DNA from: Lycium barbarum
Lineage: Eukaryota > Streptophyta > Magnoliopsida > Solanales > Solanaceae
Assembly: GCF_019175385.1 (NCBI RefSeq)
Contig: NC_083348.1
Span: forward strand, 48,134,950 to 48,198,949
Reading direction: 5' to 3'
Length of the DNA stretch: 64,000 nt
Each line of letters begins with the position of its first letter. Position 1 is the stretch's first letter. The notes beneath the pieces were generated by a model. That model searched no databases. It was not told the origin of the DNA and saw only the letters and a list, made by a program, of their open reading frames with translations. The position numbers were made by a program, and so were the translations under genes. Positions 1 through 9,458 of the stretch are shown here, piece after piece.

Positions 1-112
1 GAGGAAGAGTAGCCACCGTGAATCCATATTTCGGTGTATTGCGCAGTGTGCCTTGCTATTCGGGAGGAAGAGTAGCCATCGTGAGTCCATATTCCGGTGT
101 ATTACACAGTGT
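1..112 (+). repeat. Two-copy direct repeat, about 63-bp period
   Basis: A unit starting GAGGAAGAGTAGCCA at 1 recurs at 64 with a few substitutions, and both copies end in CAGTG. It lies inside the leftmost LTR and may continue outside the window. Confidence 0.8.
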
Positions 113-855
113 TGTTGATATTAAGTTGGGCCTATATGGGTGATTGTGATATCCATCTTTATTATGGAACTGGTATATATGCCTGATCGATTTAAAGTAT
201 AATTGAAACTGGGATTTTGAAATGGATTATAAACTGTATAACAAATGATATTAAGAATCACAAAGTGGAATAACTGTTTTTATACTATCTTTTCTGGACT
301 GATTTCTTTATATATTATTATAATTTATGTTCACATTACTTGTTGTCCCCGAGACACTCACTGAGTATGAAGTACTCAGGCATACCATTGTTGTTTTTGA
401 TGGTATGTTAGGTAACGGAGAAGAGCAGGTTCTTGATACTTCAGGCGCTTAGGAAGGACTTTCTGTTGCTGCTGAATTGGTGAGCCCACACGTTCATTCG
501 TGGGACACCCTATTATTTTGTTCATTTATTATTAGTTTTTGGGCTGCGTCCCAATGAGTCAAGCTATTACCTCCTTATCCTAGAAGCTCCATAGTATACA
601 TTCTTGTGGGTAGTTGTTGAGTTTTGTTTAACTCTTGGGCGTTTGTTACGTTTTGATTAACTTTTATGATATTAAAGACTTCCGCTGATTTAGTTCATAT
701 ATGCATGATTTGTTTACCTTTATTTTATAAACTGTTGGAGGCGAATGTTGAACCTGGCGGGTTCAAGCGTTATTATTGTATCGTTTAGGTTCTTCCGATG
801 TTGTTCATGACTTCGGATGCCGGTCACGTCTAGGGTGGGTTTTGGGGCGTGGCTT
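1..855 (+). mobile_element. 3' part of a Gypsy-type LTR, unassigned family
   Basis: This non-coding stretch ends near 855 in GGGGCGTGGC, which looks like a decayed form of the LTR end GGGTCGTGACA seen elsewhere in the window. Copia reverse transcriptase sequence follows immediately, so I infer an LTR element inserted in the Copia RT gene, with its left part outside the window. It has two adjacent perfect hairpins: CTGAGTA/TACTCAG at 361-379 and CATACCA/TGGTATG at 381-407. The layout matches the LTR cores of the other families but the sequence differs. The right boundary is uncertain by about 10 bases and the left target-site duplication cannot be seen. Confidence 0.5.
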
Positions 856-1964
856 TTGGAGGATGAAGTCTACATCGATCAACCTTTGGGCTATAAGGTT
901 GAAGATAAAGTGTTGAAATTGAAGAAGGCTCTCTATGTCTTGAAACAAGCTCCACGGGCTTGGAATTGTAGAATTGACAAATATTTCCAAGCAAATGGTT
1001 ATTCAAAGTGTCCATATGAGCATGCACTTTATGTAAATATTAATGAAAATGATGACATATTACTTGTTTGTTTGTATGTGGATGATTTGATCTTGACATG
1101 AAATAATCCAAAGATTTTGAAGAATTCAAGAAAGCAACGACAAAAGAATTTGAGATGACGGACATTGGTCTAACGTCATACATCTTGGCATTAAAGTGGA
1201 GCAAAAGAAGGATGGGGTTATTATTTCTGAAGGAGAATTTGAAAAGGAGATTCTTAAGAAATTTGAGATGGATAATTGCAAGCCTGTTAGCACCCCCGTG
1301 GATTATGGAGTTAAACTGTCAAGGCATGAAGATGGAGAAAATATCAATCCCAGATATTTCAAGAGTCTTATTGGAAACTTAATGTACATAACTTGTACGA
1401 AACCAGATATTCTTTTGGTGTTAGACTTGTTAGTCGCTCTATGGAAACTCCAACAACTTCTCATTTAAAAGTAACCAAAAGAATACGCTGGTACATCAAA
1501 GGTACACTTGATTATGGAATTTTTTTTGTTCATCTTCCAATGACTTCAAGCTTGTTGGCTATTGTTACAGTGATTGGGTTGCTGATGTTAGTGATCGAAA
1601 AAGTACTACCGGGTTTGTTTTCTATTTTGGTAATTCTGCATTTACATGGAATTCCAAGAAACAACCAATTGTGACTTTGCAACTTGTGAAGCAGAGTACG
1701 TAGCAGCTTCTTCTTGTGTTTGTCATGCAGTTTGGCTAAGGAATTTGCTGGACGAACTTCACCAACCACAAGAAGATGCAACTAAGATTTCTGTTGATAA
1801 CAAATCGGCCATTGCGTTGGCCAAGAAGCTGGTGTTTCATAAAAGGAGCAAGCATATTGATACCAAGTATCTTTTAATTACAGATTTCATATCGAAGAAG
1901 GGGGTAGAGCTTGAGTTTGTGAAAAGAAATCTCAAGACCAAATTGTGAATATTACCAAGCCGTT
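856..1964 (+). pseudogene. Copia (Ty1-type) RT and RNase H fragment, broken
   Basis: This is the C-terminal half of a Copia Pol polyprotein, which copies element RNA into DNA in cytoplasmic particles. Visible parts in order are an RT segment with LEDEVYIDQP (about 856-885), LKQAPRAWN (about 940-966) and the catalytic box YVDD (about 1075), then CKPVSTPVD (about 1278-1304), then RNase H with CEAEYVAAS (about 1687) and HIDTKY. The frame is broken by a TGA right after the YVDD region (1101) and by several frameshifts (about 1195, 1430 and 1680). The 5' part (gag, protease, integrase, early RT) is absent. The frame resumes beyond the element 1 insertion at 46823. Confidence 0.9.
1960..1964 (+). 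repeat. Target-site duplication CCGTT, left of element 1
   Basis: CCGTT directly precedes the LTR start TGTTACACC. The same five bases directly follow the LTR end TGACA at 46818-46822. Confidence 0.92.
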
Positions 1965-2529
1965 TGTTACACCTTGCACTTTCAGAGCATGAGCATGCCA
2001 TATACTTTACCATATTAATAGAGTATCGGAGACGTCCCATGAAGTTTTGGAAGGTACAAGCCATGGGAAGTACGTAACAATGAAGTAAAGGATGAATTAT
2101 GATCTTGTAAGTTGTAATCGGGAAGGACAACCTTGGAACCAAAGGAAATGACCATTATCAAGTATTATTAATGATAAATATCATGTATGGAGAGTTTCGG
2201 AAGATTCCGGGACCAAGAAAATCGAAGAAAATAAGTTTGTAAAAAATTTGAAAAAAGTAGGCAGAATTCTGGACAGAATTTTGGGTCAAATTTAGAGGGG
2301 TATATTTCCGGGTATATCAGGAGTTTTGAGGTCTTTCAAGAGCCTAAAATGTAGTTCGTCGAGTCTAGTTTCCAACGCAACAAACCGTTCGTCAATGCGA
2401 CATCGGAGTAGGGAGGTGTGGGCGTTTTAAAATGGATAGCCAGAGGAATACAAAGTTGGGCGGAAAATCCGGGAAGCTCACTTAAAAGCCCACTTATGCT
2501 TTGACACGGCCAAATCCGAGTTTGGCACC

Positions 2530-2536
2530 TATAAAA
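2530..2536 (+). promoter_or_regulatory. Probable LTR promoter TATA box (element 1, 5' LTR)
   Basis: TATAAAA lies in the context CACCTATAAAAGGGCC, about 565 bases into the LTR. The same box at the same depth is kept in the 3' LTR at 44781. Transcription would start about 30 bases downstream. The start site is inferred. Confidence 0.6.
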
Positions 2537-3697
2537 GGGCCTCTACACTTCATTTTAATCATTTTTCTTCAACTCCAAAACCCTCTAGAAATCTCCTAAC
2601 ATCTCCACACCTCTCTAGAATCTCCCACGCTTCTCTCTCCATTATAAGAGTGTTCTTGAAGGTTCTCCACCATTCCAAAACATTCTATACCATCATAAAA
2701 GAGGATCAAACTCCAAAACCCCAAGCTAATTCATGGAGAAGGATTGTTCTTGTCTTTACTTAATGTTGTGATGAATTTAATCTTGGAAGAAGTTCAGTGG
2801 GGTGAAGTGATTCTAGTGTAAGGTATGTTCTCCATCCAATTTCTCATGATTAAGTTGATTTGAAGGTTTAGCAAGTCCTATAAAAGAAGAGAATCGTAGT
2901 ACAGAAGTTCCAAAGTATTAAAGTGAAGATGATGACTACGGAATGTATTTGAAAGGAGATTTTGGATTAATTTGATATTAAATTGAATATAATTCTTGGA
3001 TTATGGTATTGTGGATATTGTTATGGTTGGTTGAGAAATTGGAAAAACATCGTGTGGGGTGTTTGATGGAGTATATTGGTGTTGATGATGATGCTATTGA
3101 TATTAGTATTGCTATTTTTATTGTTTTATTGGTATTGTGATTTCGGGCTAGGGCTACAAACTGGGGAGATGCAGCCCCAATTTTGGTAGATTTTAAAAGG
3201 GCTTAATTTGAAGACTTAAGATAAGCATATGATGATAAGCCTAACAGTGGTATGAATTCTCTTGAATGTAGATTTGCGAGCTTAGAAGGATAAGCGTTAA
3301 GTAGAAGGAGATCAAAAAGGTATGTTAAGGCTAATCCCTTTTCTTTCAAAAGGCATGATTCCTATGTTATGATTCAATACATATTTTCCTTAACCTTCTT
3401 ACTTCTAGAAGCTAGAAGTTCATGATTCTTTAAGGCTTCTTATGATTATAAAGAAGAGATGTTTTCTATGGTGACCATGATGATGATGATTTTATTTCTA
3501 GAAATTCCAAAGCTTATGATTTTATGTCTATTATGAGAATATTGAGTTATTTCATGTTTTTCTTGATTCCATTCATTGTTGTCGATCTCACCTTATCACA
3601 ATTGTTCCTTCAAGGTGGGATAAAGAGATGATGACTATTCCATAATATAAATCGGAGGTTATCGGCCATACATCACTCCGATAGAGTTGTAGCTTTT

Positions 3698-3702
3698 ATT
3701 TG
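3698..3702 (+). repeat. Target-site duplication ATTTG, left of element 2
   Basis: ATTTG precedes TGTTATATCC here and follows GTCGTGACA at 23298-23302. The undisturbed 3' LTR of element 1 has a single ATTTG at the matching point, GCTTTTATTTGGGCTC. Confidence 0.95.
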
Positions 3703-5120
3703 TGTTATATCCCGTATTTTGCACATTCGGATTATTTGAGATAATTGTGACTAGTAAGAGATAAGAAAATATTTTTGATCTTATTTCATACATAAGTTGT
3801 TCATGGAAATATTGATGCGGAAATATTAAGGAAGGCTAAGGGCAAAATTGGAAATTTGGAACACAGTTTCATGAATTACAAAAATTGGACATGAAATAAT
3901 TGGGCTTGGAAAAAAAAAAAAAAAAAAAAGAGGCCCAAAGGGGGGCCGGCCATAGGGGGATGGGCCAAGGCCCATGTGGAATTTAAATTGGGTAATAAAA
4001 AGAGAAGGGCACAACCATTTGTCATTCCATTTTCAAGAACTTTCAAGAAAAAGAAGAATAGAGAGCAAGAAGAGAGGGGTTTCGGCCAAAGGAAAAAAAA
4101 AGAGAAGAAAAATTTGAAGCCTTTCATCTTGATTCAAAAAAAATATACTCTTCTAGTATTCCTACTAATTTAAAGACCCTCTTTAACGTGGTATAATTAT
4201 TGAAGCAAGAAAACTACTCATGGTGGCAAGTTCAGAAATTCTAGTCAAGTGGAAAGTTGAGGAAAAAGATCTTGCGAGGCCAGAGGCTTAAGCTCGGATT
4301 AGCGTAGAAAGTGGGCAAGGTATGTAAGGCCTACCCTTTTCTTCTTTGGCATGATCCTTATGAAATAAGTATATGACGTATTTGTATGACTTTAGAAAGA
4401 TTCTTATTCTTAGAGCCATTAGGATGGCTACCGTTCTTGATTTCCCATAAGCTGTTCCGTATGGTTTTGCTATGTATCTATGATGTCTGATGATGTGTAT
4501 CTATGATATCCGATCACGTGTATCTATGATGTCCGAAGTTTGGCCAATATGTTTCCGAATGGCATTTGAGAAACAAATGAAATGACTATAGTTTTGACCT
4601 TCCAAATGTTAACACATTCGATTATTCCATCGAGCCTCTGATATGTTTTGATACGTACACATAGTTCCAAAAGCTCTATTTGATTCGATTCGTAACGATA
4701 TCCGAAGGTACTTGACATGATTATGGCTCTAATTTCCCAAAAATGGCTCCTGAAATGCTTATAGAGCGTTCTGTACTTCAAACGCTCGTAACTTTCTTAT
4801 ACTAAGTCGGATTGACCCGAAACTTGTTTCTGAGCCTTCAGGGGTCGGTGAGTATACTTGTCCATCGAGTCTTAGAATTGATTTATATACATAAGGTTCT
4901 CGATACTCCGCTCGTGCGTGCTACTATCATATCGACCGCCGAGCCTTGGGCCGGTTATATCATTGTGTGCACTATGTTATACTCGCCACTAACATGTTAT
5001 GTTATATATGGATCGGAGGCGACGCCTCGGCAACATGATATGTTCTGTTTTCTGCATATATATGAGTAAGATATGTTTTTCAAAGGAAGTATTATTAAGG
5101 ATATGTATATGTTACATGTA

Positions 5121-5547
5121 TGGATCGGGCTGCACGTTTCGCAGCAGTATAATATATGTATGGATTGGGCTGCACGTTCCGCAGCAATACATGTTATATA
5201 TTTATGGATCGGGCCGAACATTCCTCGGCAGTATATGTTATATATTTATGGATCGGGCCGAACGTTCCTCGACAGTATATGTTATATATTTATGGATCGG
5301 GTCGAACGTTCCTCGGCAGTATATGTTATATATTTATGGATCGGGCCAAACGTTCCTCGACAGTATATGTTATATATTTATGGATCGGGCCGAACGTTCC
5401 TCCGCAGTATATGTTATATATATATGGATCGGGCCGTACGTTCCTCGGCACTAATATTTTATATATGGATCGGGGCGTACGTTCCTCGGCACTAATATGT
5501 TATATATGGATCGGGCCGTACATTCCTCGGCACTATCACATTACATA
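5121..5547 (+). repeat. Minisatellite in element 2 5' LTR, about 10 units of 38-46 bp
   Basis: Each unit starts TGGATCGGGC and contains a short interrupted palindrome such as GCCGA/TCGGC. The first two units (GCTGCACGTTCCGCAGC) and the last three (GTACGTTCC) form subtypes. I count ten full units, then a partial one beginning at 5548. The repeat is open in several frames, which creates long spurious ORFs. Confidence 0.9.
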
Positions 5548-5791
5548 TGGATCGGTTATATGTATATGTATATGGTGGTATACGATGTCGGCACGTATGA
5601 TCTGTGCTTGGAAAGTATGTATTTTGGTACTTTGAATGTTTTACCCATTTTCGGTACTTTTCTGACATATGACATCGGTAAGTATGATTTACGTTCAGAA
5701 ATAAACACCTTGGCATTCTGACTAATGAACTTACTTTTTGTACCGTGGTCCTAGTTATGTTTCTGTTTTCTGTATTTCATGCCTTACATAC

Positions 5792-5831
5792 TCAGTACAT
5801 ATTCCGTACTGACCCCTTCTTCTTCGGGGGG
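5792..5831 (+). promoter_or_regulatory. Conserved double hairpin of the LTR core (element 2, 5' LTR)
   Basis: Hairpin A is TCAGTAC/GTACTGA (5792-5798 with 5806-5812). Hairpin B is CCCC/GGGG (5813-5816 with 5826-5831). The stretch GCCTTACATAC precedes and ATGCCCGCAGG follows. Equivalent structures are in every other Gypsy LTR of the window. The function is unknown. A role in RNA ends or strand transfer is only a guess. Confidence 0.6.
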
Positions 5832-6363
5832 CTGCGTTTCATGCCCGCAGGTACAGACGCGCACGTGAGTGGTCTGTCAGCTTAGGCCATCCATTCTGCT
5901 CTGTTGAAGTGCTCCCTCGTTCCGGAGCCCATACTTTTGGTACAGATCTTTCTGTTGTACATATTTATGTATATATGACTATTTAGGGGTACGGCGGGGC
6001 CCTGTCCCGTCATATGGTTTTGTTATGTTTGTTAGAGGCCTGTAGACATATATGTGGGTCATGGGTCGTTATTGTTCGGTTATGTCTGTGATTTGCGTCT
6101 AAGCGGTCCTATTTGTTATGACAGCCTTAACGGCTTGTATGTATATATGCTTATGTATATGCTGTGGATGATATGTTCCACGACAGCCTTAGCGGCTTCT
6201 GTATGATACGTATGTTATATGCGACCACTTCAGATTAATATCAGTATAAATTAATATATGTTGGATATAAAGAAGATATGGATATGTCGATTGGTAAGTA
6301 GGTGTGTATGGGTGTCCAGCTCTGGCACCAGTCACGGCCCACGGGGTTGGGTCGTGACAAAAG

Positions 6364-6375
6364 TGGTATCAGAGC
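6364..6375 (+). other. Primer binding site, element 2
   Basis: TGGTATCAGAGC begins four bases after the LTR end. It matches the initiator methionine tRNA 3' end used by many plant LTR retrotransposons. Confidence 0.85.
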
Positions 6376-6416
6376 GGTTTGTCCTCGGAATGTCTACAGG
6401 CCGTGTCTAGTAGAGT

Positions 6417-6456
6417 CTTGTTTATCGGTGTGTTGTGCACCACATCTATAAACAGG
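6417..6456 (+). promoter_or_regulatory. Leader hairpin with palindromic loop GTGCAC (element 2)
   Basis: The lower stem is CTTGTTTAT (6417-6425) with ATAAACAGG (6448-6456). After a single mismatch comes an upper stem GGTGTG (6427-6432) with CACATC (6441-6446). The 8-base loop TTGTGCAC ends in the self-complementary GTGCAC (6435-6440). The shape is that of a retroviral kissing-loop dimerisation signal. Equivalents occur in elements 1, 3, 5 and 6. Confidence 0.6.
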
Positions 6457-6641
6457 AGGCTATCGGACATTTAGGATGTTACGTTTTCTTCGCTCTTAGA
6501 TCGTGCGATAGAGCTGTATTTATTAGGATGGTTCCCTTCCAACGAATTGCTGTGTCTACAGCGAGGCTCCAAAAAGAGTGATAGCGTCAGTATTTTGGGA
6601 AATTGTTTCTGATCCTCTTCCTGCAGGTGATTGTAGATTGA

Positions 6642-7199
6642 CGAAAGATTAAGAGGACATCTTCTGATAGTGGGGGTGCTAAGAAAGCCCCTAGAATATC
6701 ACCAGGACCGAGGAAGTGGAGCCTCAACTATTCGATTGAGACTGATCCTTCGGAGGACCCAGCAACAATTCCTCCAGAGTTTTTAACCCCTAGAGCAGAG
6801 GATCCCACGGAGGGCAGTTATGATACAGATCTCTCGGAGGATCCGGCGACGATTCATCCAGAGTTTCTTACCCCTAGGGAGGAGGATAGTTACGATACAG
6901 ATCCATCCGAGCATTTCTCTGGTACACCGGAGGAGGAGATTTCTGGGGCCATGCCAGCTGCTCCTGTGGTGGAGCACTATATTAGACAGGCCTCCCCGAT
7001 GAGTGTTACGGACTACTACAGTCCCTTATCCTGGCCGTCAGTAAACCAGGAATTGCCTGGTTATCTATACTTCTCCGATTCAGATGCGAGCAATGATGGA
7101 AGTCAGACGAGCGGATGGCAGACAGACGATGATGAGGAGCATACTTCATATGGAAGCTCCCCAGATCAGACCCGAGACCGATCGACTACAGGTATATGA
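6642..7199 (+). CDS. Conserved acidic orphan ORF of element 2
   Basis: This frame is open for about 185 codons from a TGA at 6639 to the stop at 7197-7199. I recognise no domain. It is rich in Ser, Pro, Asp and Glu, has an internal duplication around SEDPATI and PEFLTPR, and ends with a region holding SPLSWPSVNQELPGY, QTSGWQTDDDE and SSPDQ. Element 1 has a related ORF at 24415-24935 with SPLSWPSINQELPEY and SPPDQ at matching places. Element 1 starts with ATG, but the matching codon here is ATT (6648), so this copy has probably lost its start. It lies where gag would lie. The function is unknown. It is not recognisable as gag: no retrotransposon-gag block and no zinc knuckle. Confidence 0.5.
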   Translation, partial: RKIKRTSSDSGGAKKAPRISPGPRKWSLNYSIETDPSEDPATIPPEFLTPRAEDPTEGSYDTDLSEDPATIHPEFLTPREEDSYDTDPSEHFSGTPEEEISGAMPAAPVVEHYIRQASPMSVTDYYSPLSWPSVNQELPGYLYFSDSDASNDGSQTSGWQTDDDEEHTSYGSSPDQTRDRSTTGI

Positions 7200-9230
7200 G
7201 TTCTCTTTGGAATTTTCTATGTTTGTGTAACTTCTGTAGAGTACTATTTAATGACGGCAAACGGAAATTTAAAAAGGGCCGATGACCCAATGGTTATAAT
7301 AACGGCGACTAAGATGTCTCCGCCACCAGTGTGAATCTAGGAACCCCGGATGAAAGGTAATCATATGTACAGATGGAAGTGAATGTTGAGGATTCAAAAG
7401 GGCAACACGGTAATTGTATAGTCAGAAAAGTAAAAGGATCCTCTCTAGATCGGGGTGGGACCCGCTACGAGGACGTGTTGGAAGTTGTTAAGACCCTGAC
7501 TTGCCTTAAATTACGTGATAAAGGTCGTGCGGGGTAGTGGATGAAATTATACCGTCATTAACGCATCGAAATGTATTAAAGTTTTAAGGTTAAGCGTGCT
7601 AGGGGCAGAGCAATTTTGGGATGGGTGAACCCCTGGGAAGTATGCTAAAATTTTTCACAAATGTAGATATAAGACACAAATGGGAATTTGGGGTAACCTA
7701 AAGGAAATTAAAGTATGTGGAGTGGTTAGAAACCTTAAAGAGGTCGCGTGGGCTAAGGCAGACTAAGTTGGTGAGGAGGGAGAAAGCGCAACGCAGCTTT
7801 GGAATCAGAGTAAGTTTGAATAGTGTTTGGGAAATGTTTTGTAAACAAAATGGAAATAAATGTATATATATGCATATGACATCTCATTTACGACTGTATC
7901 GATTGACAGGTGAAACCTAGCAACCAGTGTGGCGATGTATAAAAGACACTAACTGAATGGAACCCAAGAGACAAAGCGAAAGATATGGTATAAAGGTTAT
8001 GAAATAGACTGATACTGATTTCACTACAAGTAAGATTGGAAAATTCTAATACAACGATATTTGGAAAGGAAAGAGAGTGAGTAACTGGAAGGTAAGGAGA
8101 TCAAAATGTCAGAAAAAGTGAAAAGTAAGAAACATAATTAAGCAAATCCTCTAAAAGAGCCAATGGGCAAAGCATGAAATTATTTGCGTAGAAATTTGAA
8201 GGACAGGTTTGAAAAAGAACTGGAATGTAATAGTGCAGGGCAAAGGAACCAAATTGGGAGAAGATTAATGGTGAAAATAGGACAAACATATGGGAGCACG
8301 GAGGATACTTTAATAAGTTGGTGATAGAGAATCGACTACTTACCAAGGAAGGACTAAGATAATAAGTTGACGCAGTCGATAAGAAAACCCATGACATGGA
8401 ATGATGAATCATGTGAAGATCGAGGAATTCGATTATCGAGGAAACATAATGAAGGATAAGGAACGGGTATGAAGGAAAGGATAACTTGGCTGAACCTTCG
8501 ATTGAGGAAGGATATAATTACTAAAAGATAAATGCGAAGCCGTATCAATATGGTTGCTTTGAACATAGAGAAGCTTTCCTGGAGGGTGACTTAAGAATGG
8601 AACCGATTCGCGTGTATAAAAGAATACCTTGCGAGCTTCGGAGCTGATGCTACCAAATGACAAGAGAAGAAAGCTATTCCCTAAGAAAGATTAAAGACAC
8701 TGATGGCTTGATTGAGGGAAAAGAGAGTGATTAGGAAGAAAGTGACTGCAAACGGATACGCACCAAAAAGGTTAATGATATTGTTAGACATAAAGGACAG
8801 AGGTATGTCAAGATGGAAAAAGAAAGTGTCGGAGATGGATCCCTCTATAAGTATTCTGATTAAGTACGAAAACGTAGCTAGCAAGGAGATAGATATGTCG
8901 GACCCGCGATGTAGGAACTTCCATTTTGAGAAGGTAGCAGATAATTATTAAGGCGACGGTTACTTAAAGATCATAAGCATATATCGACCCCCTTTTAAAA
9001 GGGGGGGGGGGGGGGAGAACATACTAGATTTGAAACGAACTATGATGATTCAAGCCCCATAAAAGAAGACTTATTAGCTCGGGGCCAGAGTTCGGAGTAT
9101 ATTGACATATCGTAAAAGTTACGAAAGGATGTAGAAAGGAATTGACAACAAGTGTACCATGAGGAAGATATAAGGAGAAAATATGGAAGACACCTGGAGA
9201 GGCCGACAAATACAAAGAGGATAGCCCGAA
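7200..9230 (+). other. Purine-rich non-coding internal region of element 2
   Basis: There is no ORF of note and a strong A and G bias on the plus strand. Parts resemble the internal regions of element 1 (after 25000) and element 5 (near 32800-32990, reverse), for example around GTGGGACCCGCTAC and GGTCGTGCGGGG. It includes a run of 15 G (9001-9015). It probably derives from an ancient internal region that has lost coding function. Confidence 0.6.
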
Positions 9231-9446
9231 ATGACCCCATATGAGGCTCTGTATGGCAGGAAGCGCAAGTCAGCGATTGGTTGGTTCGATGTTGACGGAA
9301 CTAAGTTAAACGACTCAGATACGATTCAACAGGCAGACGATAAAGTGAGACCCATACGGGAACGGTGTGTAATGGAAAGGAAAATCCCCCCAAAGTGTTA
9401 TGAGACCCCACAAGGCCAGTTTAACATTCGAGGACGAATGTTCTAA
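9231..9446 (+). pseudogene. Integrase C-terminal remnant in element 2
   Basis: The frame opens with [20 protein letters not shown], clearly related to [20 protein letters not shown] in the element 3 integrase, and continues with QQADDKVRPIRE versus [12 protein letters not shown]. Only about 45 residues are recognisable. The catalytic core and chromodomain are absent. It shows that element 2 descends from an element with pol. After about 9385 it passes into 3' untranslated sequence ending at the polypurine tract. Confidence 0.75.
9423..9442 (+). promoter_or_regulatory. Pre-polypurine-tract hairpin (element 2)
   Basis: AACATTCG pairs perfectly with CGAATGTT around an AGGA loop, one base before the polypurine tract. 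The same hairpin is in elements 1, 3, 4, 5 and 6. Confidence 0.6.
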
Positions 9447-9458
9447 AGGGGGGGAGGA
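9444..9458 (+). other. Polypurine tract, element 2
   Basis: A purine run (TAAAGGGGGGGGAGGA) directly precedes the 3' LTR start TGTTATAT and would prime plus-strand synthesis. Confidence 0.88.

Larger units (their letters stand above)
1965..3702 (+). repeat. Element 1 5' LTR, first part
   Basis: It aligns with 44216-45940 of the 3' LTR. Both begin TGTTACACC and carry the same TATA-type promoter. It is cut at 3702 by element 2 and continues at 23303. Confidence 0.92.
3703..6359 (+). repeat. Element 2 5' LTR (2,657 bp)
   Basis: It starts TGTTATATCCCG and ends GTCGTGACA, directly followed by the primer site. It contains a 20-base A run (3910-3929), short repeats of TCTATGATGTCCGA near 4475-4540, a minisatellite (5121-5547) and the double-hairpin LTR core (5792-5831). 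Confidence 0.93.

Noticed and set aside
4524..4781. 85-codon minus-strand ORF repeated at 10285-10542
   Set aside because: It recurs only because both lie in the two LTRs of element 2. It has no recognisable motif.
5121..5547. CRISPR-like array
   Set aside because: Units are directly adjacent and diverged, with no unique spacers, and the DNA is plant nuclear.
4999..5635. Overlapping ORFs of 140-160 codons in several frames
   Set aside because: They come from the 44-bp minisatellite, which is open in more than one frame. The repetitive MLYIYGSGRTF-type products have no other support. The same holds for 21979-22823.
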